Below, in pieces: positions 57,760-64,000 of a stretch of DNA of 64,000 nucleotides. The notes beneath the pieces are model-generated. The model ran no database searches, was not told the origin of the DNA, and saw nothing but the letters and a program-made list of their open reading frames with translations. Each line of letters starts with the position of its first letter. Position 1 is the stretch's first letter. The translations under genes were made by a program, and so were the position numbers. Origin of the DNA: Argentina anserina (taxonomy: Eukaryota > Streptophyta > Magnoliopsida > Rosales > Rosaceae); NCBI RefSeq assembly GCF_933775445.1, contig NC_065876.1:19530001-19594000 (forward strand). Reading direction: 5' to 3'.

Positions 57760-58090
57760 TTAATGACACTAATTTTATGACATTTGCTTTAACACGTCAT
57801 AAAAGGACCTTTCAATGACGTTTTTTTATGAAACGTCATTGATCTCAATTTGAGTTTAGTTTTATGACATTTTGGAAAATGTCATTGTTGGTCTCTTTCC
57901 TACTATGACGTTTGCGCAATGTCATGATTGTAATGACAATTTCTGGTTGTCATTATAAATATTTGCATGACGTTTTGGAAACGCCATGATAAAGATATAT
58001 TACCGCGTTTTCTAGCCGCCATGAAAAAGCTTTCCATGACATTTTTTAATCGTCACATAGTAGTGCAGTGGGCTATGACATTTCCTTTCG
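57760..58090. repeat. CACTA sub-terminal repeats
   Basis: About fifteen copies of a TGAC(A/G)TTT-type core occur in both orientations (ATGACATTT, AACGTCAT, AATGTCAT, ATGACGTTT). Such arrays bind the accessory transposition protein in En/Spm elements. No ORF. Confidence 0.8.
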
Positions 58091-59938
58091 TCATAGACTT
58101 ATTTTGGCCCAAAATTAAAACACCCGCGTGTTTTTTTTTCACTTTGGCGCCTTAGCCCAATTCGCAACTCCCAATACAATTCAATTAACACACTTTCCTT
58201 TTTCTCTCAACTATACGTGTTCTTTGTTTCCTTTCCCCAAATTCATCTCCTCTGAAGACTCTAACATCCCGCACGACAGCTCACTCCGGCGAACCCATCT
58301 CCGTCACCAGAATCCTCACCCTTTCCTCCACCGGAAAACCCATTTTCGTCACCAAAATCCCACCCCTTCCTCCACCAGAAAACCCATATCCATCACCTAT
58401 TGCTGGGTAATGTTCGAGACTCATCTTCTTATATTTCTCAACTTTGTTTTATAATGGTGTTGTGAATTACAATATTCAATGTTTTGTGATTTGATGAGTG
58501 AAATAGAGTTTTTGGGTTTGTAGTTGTTGAATTGGAAAACCGATAGGGATTAGGTCCAGGAGGTGGTGATTTTGATTCACTTAATAAGATTAAGAGAAAG
58601 TAGCACTCAACATCAATTGTAGTCCGTGAGGCACCACCAGACTTTGACTAAGAGTTATTCTGCAATTATAACCAATGTTGTAGATGTCACAGTTCTGACT
58701 CTTCCCTCCATAACTCCTGTACTTATAAATATTCTTGTCTTGCAAACTTTGAAAAATGCTTAAAGTTGTGTTCTAGGTTTCTTGGTTTGATTTTTTGTTG
58801 GAGTTTGAAAAGTGAGAAGTTGTTGAATATATGTCAGCCAAATTTGTTGAAGTACAAACTAATTAAGATAAAAGCTTGAAAGGACTTATTGTCTTAAACT
58901 GGGTATATGGTTCCTTTACTTAAAATATAGGCATATGGGGATACAAGTTTGAAAAGGACTAATTGTCTTGAATGACCCTAACTTCAGTAATTCTTAGCCA
59001 ATTCATAGTTTAGTGTTACTGTGTTACTGCTTTGTTGTTTTTAAGTTCAGTTTTCGCCATTGATGTAATGAATAGTGATGCATAATATTACAAGTATTGC
59101 ATCCTTGTAGAAGCTTTGAATTTGTTAATTTCCAAATATTAATATTACTTTAGCTGTGGAATGATACTTGATATATCATCTACTAGTATCAATTTCATTT
59201 CTAAGGGAGAGTTGAGTTTTATATTTGAGTCTTCCTAGGCATTAGATAATTGATTTTGAAATGGTTTCATTGTTGCAATATGTATGGATTTCAACTTGCA
59301 CCAAGGTAATGTCTAGAGACCTATATTCAATATTACATATCAATAACTTTTTTTTTCCTTTTCTCCCTCTCTTCAAGGAACAAGAGCATTTAGTTTGAAT
59401 TTGAGACTGAGGAGGTGACATCACTAGTTAGTATTGCAGGAGAATCCTGGTAAGTTCTATCATTCCCTTCTAAAAATTCTTGTATTTTGATGTGGGTTTT
59501 GGTTGGTTTTGTATGTTATGTTTGGCTTTCTGCATTTACATTGTCACTGTATTATATTGGATGGTGTTTTGATTGTGATCTGCTTGTTTTTTTTTTATGC
59601 TTTCTATCTTCTTTGCTTTCTGTTATCCATTTGAATTATACTTGGGTATGTGTGCTTTGATCTCAGCAAGAAATAGATGACTATAACAGTTTGTGATGGT
59701 GTTATGTATATTGTACTAATGTTTAGTTATTTTCTAATATTCTGTATATTTTATATTATAAGTTTGCATGATTGTTTGTTAGTTAATTATCTAGGATGTG
59801 AGTTGTTGTGTAGGTTATGCTACTAATAAAGCATTGTGAAGTGTTTGTATGAGATGACTAGCCTACTGCCTACAGATTATTTTTTATTCTGATGGGTCTA
59901 TTCATAATTTTCTAGGTGTAATGTCTTTTTAGTCTAGA
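58091..59938. other. CACTA 5' non-coding region
   Basis: A probable promoter and leader of the transposase gene. A proline/CT-rich open frame at 58,128-58,454 on plus is not recognised. The rest is T-rich, possibly a 5' UTR intron (candidate acceptors near 59,440 and 59,920). Confidence 0.4.
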
Positions 59939-62900
59939 ATGGATAAAAGCTGGATATCATGGGATAAAAATAGTTCAGAGTACCAAGAAAAAGCCAAAGA
60001 ATTTATCTTCAACTCTAAGAAGTATGCAAGAAATCCTGATTTGGTCAGATGTCCTTGTGTTGTTTGTCAAAATCGTAGTACACAAACTGATGAAGTATTG
60101 TTGTTGCATTTGGTCAAATACGGCTTTGACCCTATGTATAAGGACTGGGTTGGTCATGGTGAGACAACTAGACCAGTAAGGTCCGCAAGGACCAATAGCT
60201 TTGTAGAAGTACCTCATATTGATGAGGATTATGAAATGCATGATGCACATCAGATGTATGAAGATACACATTTTCAGTTGCCTAGGCCTGATGGAGGTGA
60301 AACCTCTACTTTTACAAATTTGGATGATTTTTACCGAAACAAAGTTTTAGAAGCTGAGGTTCCTTTATACCCTGGTTGCACTAAATACACAAAATTATCA
60401 GCCACCTTAAACTTGTACAAGTTGAAGGCTGATTCTGGTCTTTCTAATGTTGGGTTTGACAACTTCTTAAAGGAATTCAAGAATATGTTGCCTAAAGGGA
60501 ATACATGTCCTGATTCATTGTACACAGTAAAGAAGACACTTAAGGATTTTGTTTTAGGCTATGAGAAGATACATGCGTGCATCAATGATTGCTGTTTGTT
60601 CAGGGGAGACAATTTGGACCTGCAAAAATGTCCTGAATGTCAGGCTTCTAGGTGGAAAGTAAACCCACGTACTAAAAAGATAGAAGAAGGAACTCCTGCA
60701 AAAGTTTTGCGGTACTTTCCCATAATTCCTAGACTTCAACGAATGTTTCTTTCGTCGACCATAGGAGAACAATTAACATGGCACTCCTCTCATCACAGTC
60801 AAGATGGCATGATGCGTCATCCAGTTGACTCAGTTCAATGGAGTTTTGTAGATAAAAAATGGCCAGCATTTGCTTCTGATCCCAGAAATTTGAGATTTGG
60901 ACTTGCAACTGATGGGTTCAATCCATTCAGTGAAAAAAGCACCAAACATAGTACCTGGCCAGTGATTCTAGTCATATATAATCTTCCCCCAAATGTTTGT
61001 ATGTCATCTGAAAACTTGATGCGTAACTTACTCATTCCAGGTCCTAGGCAACCAGGGAACGACATTGATGTATATTTGCAGCCTCTGATAGATGATTTAG
61101 TGAAGTTGTGGAATGGTGTTGAAATGTATGATGCCTATAGTAAAGCCATGTTCAACCTTAGAGCTATCTTATTATGGACCATTAATGATTTTCCAGCTTA
61201 TGGAAACTTATCCGGATTGGCTGTAAAAGGAGAATTTGGTTTTCCCGTATGTGGTCCTGATATATCCTCTCAATGGTTACCTCTTGCAAAAAAAACAGTT
61301 TATATGGACCATAGGCGATTTCTTCCACGAAACCATCAATTCCGCAAAAAGCACAAATGGTTCAATGGTAATGTAGAGAAAAGGATGAGGCCTAAAATTT
61401 TTAATGGGAGAGCTATAGTTGCAGCTTTAGCTGGATTTAAAAATAAGTGGGGGAAAAAAAAAGGGAAAGTGAAGAAGTTAAAAAGAGGTGATCCGGCTAA
61501 GATACTAAAGAAGAAGTCTGTGTTATATGACCTGCCATATTGGGAGGTTCTGATCTTAACCTTGCTATTAGCTATCATTAGATACTATGATATTGATTTA
61601 TGTGTTTGATATGTTTTCTGTTTTGCTGTTTTATATATAGGAACTGCCTTTGTGTTATAATACGGATGTCATGCATTGTGAAAAGAATGTGTCTGAGGCT
61701 ATTTTATGAGCCATCTTTGATGAGAAGAGGAATTCTAAAATTAGAGGTTTATCACGTAGAGATTTAGAGTTAATGGAACTTATGGACGATGATGTTCCTA
61801 AAGAAGAAAGAAAAGATAAGATTGATAGTTCACAGCCTTACACCTTTACAAAAGTTGAGCTTCAGAAGTTTTGTTGGAGGCTATACATGCAAAGATTTCC
61901 TAATGGATACTGCTCCAATATAGCGAACTGTGTCAAGATGAAAGATTGCAAACTTCAGGGATTGAAGTCTCATGATCATCATGTCTTAATGCAGCAACTT
62001 TTGTCAGTTGTTGTGAAAGGGCTTTTGCCAGTAGGACTTAGAAAAGCAATATATCGTATGTCATCCTTTTTCCGTGAGTTGTGTCAAAGAGTACTTAATA
62101 AGAGAAGATTGGAAGAGCTAGAAGATGAGATTATTGAAACTTTGTGTTTGTTTGAGAGGTACTTCCCTCCATCGTTTTTCGACGTAATGATTCATCTTAC
62201 AATTCACATAGGAAGAGAAGCAAAACTATGTGGTCCTGTGCATTATAGATGGATGTACCCTTTTGAGAGGTATATATTTTTGAATTATAATTCTTTTTAA
62301 TTTTCTTGTGATCTATGTGTTTTTGTTAACTTTGAGTTGAATTCTGTAACTGTTTAGATACATGAAGGTGCTTAAAGATTATGTTAAGAATCGTGCATGT
62401 CCAGAAGGAAGTATTGCAGAAAATTACCTAGCTGATGAGTGTATTCGGTTTTGTGGTCGATATAGTAAACATCATATGTTTAGTAGTAAGCGAAAACGGA
62501 ATAATGTCGATGAAAATGAGTTTATTAATGAAGGATCAACGATTCTAAAGGGTCAATTTGTTCAACTTAGTGATGAAATGCACAAGGCTGTGCATCTCTG
62601 TGTTCTTAACAACAGTGAACAAGTTGTGCCTTATATTGAGTAAGTAAATAAATATTCCTATGTTCTGAAAATTTTCTAAGCTTCAGGAAATTAAATTTCT
62701 TAAAGTTGTCTTCGATTTATGCTTCAATAGGGCTCATAAGGAAGAGTTAAAGTGTGATGATCAACGTTTGATAAACGACTCCAAAATGCTAGAAAAAGTG
62801 CATTTGGAAACATTTATCGAATGGTTAAAAGCTAAGGTTTGGTCTATTAATCCATTGACAACTATTGTATGCTATTGTTTCTGTTAACTTTATGCCTAGT

Positions 62901-63456
62901 CTAAAAGTGCATTTCTTTTCAATAATTATTTCCAGATTAGATCTGAAGGGAAAAGTACTAGTGTTAGTCTTGATGATACGTTGTTTTACCTTGCAAAAGG
63001 GCCAAGGCGTTGTGCAATGTCGCACTCTGGTTTTATTATCAATGGGAAACGCTTCCATACCATGGAAGCTAATGTGTCTACGCAAGATTATGGTGTGCAT
63101 ATAGAAGCAGATAACTTATGCAATTATTATGGCATTATTAGAGATATTTTGGTTTTGGACTTCCACAAGTTACGCCTAGCTGTTTTTCAGTGTGATTGGG
63201 CCAAAAAGTAGATGGATTCACCTTAGTTAACCTTTATGAAGGTTTAACTAAAAAAGATCCATTTATTTTAGCTTCACATGCCCAGCAAGTGTTTTATTCT
63301 AAAGAATCTGAACAATCAAGTTGGTATGTGGTGTTGAAGGCACCACCAAGAGGTTTTTATGATCTGGAACTATTTGATGAGATTGTATTTACATCTTTTG
63401 TTGCTCAAGAGTCCTCTGCACTTCATGTAGACAATAATGATGGTGTTGAACCTTAA
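59939..63456 (+). pseudogene. CACTA transposase (TNP2-like), two lesions
   Basis: Exons deduced from splice sites and family order: 59,939-61,546, 61,641-62,269, 62,358-62,639, 62,731-62,836 and 62,936-63,456. The N-terminus MDKSWISWDKNS with RCPCVVCQN is the transposase-associated zinc region. ATDGFNPFS, WPVILVIYNLPP, MRNLLIPGPRQPGNDIDVYL and HRRFLPRNHQFR are tnp2 core motifs. MHCEKNV, YMQRFPNGYCSN and SHDHHVLMQQLL belong to the following DUF4218 part. DYGVHIEAD, YYGII and LVNL to the DUF4216 part. An in-frame TGA at 61,707-61,709 (after NVSEAIL) and a frame change at an A-run near 63,210 (after CDWA) probably inactivate it, unless they are sequence errors. Confidence 0.85.
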
Positions 63457-63732
63457 CCATAGGTTTTATGTAGGATACATCTGTGATTGTTGTATTCAGT
63501 ATCCAGTTTTGTATTAATTAAGACACAAAGCCACAGTTTGTGTATTTTGTAATCCATCTGTGTTAATGATATCTTTTGAACTGATGTATATATATATATG
63601 GTATGTTAATATTTCCAGATTACATGTTTTCGTTACTGTCTTTTGTAATCTATGCATTTTGTAATCCATGTTTCTTGTTATTGATGACTTCCATATATTT
63701 GTATTGCTGATTTAACGTTGTTTTTGCTAAAT
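63457..63732. other. Spacer between the two CACTA genes
   Basis: AT-rich, with a short (TA)n at about 63,586-63,600 and several TTTTGTAATC words repeated. Probably the 3' end of tnp2 and the start of the next transcript. Confidence 0.4.
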
Positions 63733-64000
63733 AGACCATGTCAACAGGCAAGAGAAAGGCCACAGATTGAGGGGTCTGAATTCGAATCACTAACTGCAGA
63801 AGCTGACCTAGACAATGAGGAGCTAGAAGATGAAGATGAGGACCTTGAGCTTACTCCCGGAGCTGAAAATGGAAAGAAGAAGGTAAGAGGCAAAACTACC
63901 TTGCAAGTTCTTCCTTCAGGACAGTCAAAACATGTTTGGGTTGAGTGGAATGAAAGTGGACAACCTGTTGGAGGAGCTTCTGTGAAGTTTAGCTCCACCA
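63733..64000 (+). CDS. Second CACTA gene, start only (Plant_transposase type)
   Basis: An open frame follows an acceptor-like CTAAATAG. It is acidic (DLDNEELEDEDEDLEL) and then reads LQVLPSGQSKHVWVEWNESG, similar to the RxVELNxxGQPIG region of Ptta/En_Spm (PF03004) accessory proteins encoded next to tnp2. It runs off the window edge. In En/Spm such a protein binds sub-terminal repeats. An exon boundary is likely before GCAAGAG or ACCATG; the true start is not certain. Confidence 0.55.

Larger units (their letters stand above)
57740..64000 (+). mobile_element. CACTA (En/Spm) DNA transposon, left part
   Basis: The terminus CACTACTACAAATATG starts at 57,740, the CACTA hallmark, preceded by CCA as the likely 3-bp target copy. 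The first 330 bases hold dense sub-terminal repeats. A tnp2-type transposase gene follows at 59,939-63,456 and a second gene begins at about 63,740. The right terminus is beyond the window. The element interrupts the RT gene of the Athila-like element and is therefore younger. Confidence 0.92.

Noticed and set aside
58128..58454. Proline-rich protein gene within the CACTA 5' region
   Set aside because: 108 codons without a domain, in T- and CCA-rich leader DNA upstream of the transposase.

Overview
The window is nuclear DNA from a flowering plant, almost certainly a eudicot. The evidence is GT-AG introns, a plant-type NBP35 gene without the C-terminal CxxC pair, and a dense plant mobile-element load (Copia, Athila-like Gypsy, CACTA, hAT, TRIM and an endogenous pararetrovirus). 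I cannot name the species. About two thirds of the window is mobile or virus-derived sequence, much of it nested. Only one gene looks complete and intact: NBP35, plus strand, 24,626-27,200.

Layout. 1-4,560: a Copia LTR (859-1,626) split by a 563-bp hAT-type element with an 8-bp target duplication, then unassigned repeat-rich DNA. 4,560-8,430: exon-like pieces of a minus-strand host gene whose last exon carries two lesions. 8,830-17,180: one nearly genome-length, decayed endogenous caulimovirid on the minus strand, with tRNA-Met primer site, movement, coat, protease, RT/RNase H and downstream second-ORF regions, TATA box and leader. It lies between two arms of an inverted repeat. 18,045-19,570: a Gypsy-type LTR with a 28-bp minisatellite. 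20,150-21,860: a LINE-ORF1-like (DUF4283/zinc-knuckle) retrocopy with poly(A) and 9-bp target duplication. 22,325-23,418: the last three exons of an unidentified minus-strand gene, diverging from NBP35. 28,440-29,760: a degenerate coding remnant split by a 440-bp MITE. 30,643-36,187: a recent Copia element with 197-bp LTRs, TSD AAAAC and a dead coding region. 37,091-37,744: a RING-H2-like pseudogene. 38,626-40,076: a probable solo Athila-type LTR. 40,873-41,792: a second, larger copy of the hAT family. 42,215-48,580: a segmental duplicate of the start of NBP35, split by about 5.45 kb that contains a long-TIR MITE and a TRIM element. 48,589-51,150: another Gypsy-type LTR that truncates the NBP35 duplicate. 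51,152-57,739: 3' half of an Athila-like element on the minus strand, interrupted inside its RT domain by a CACTA transposon that starts at 57,740 and runs off the right edge with its tnp2 transposase and the start of a second gene.

How it fits together. The NBP35 protein would be a P-loop scaffold for cytosolic Fe-S cluster assembly. The rest is mainly a record of nested insertions, from which relative ages can be read: hAT into Copia LTR; MITE into a coding remnant; 5.45-kb block and Gypsy LTR into the NBP35 duplicate; CACTA into Athila. I found no CRISPR, operon or other prokaryotic system. The virus-derived block and the NBP35 duplicate are the parts most worth following up. All family names rest on motifs read by eye; no database search was run.
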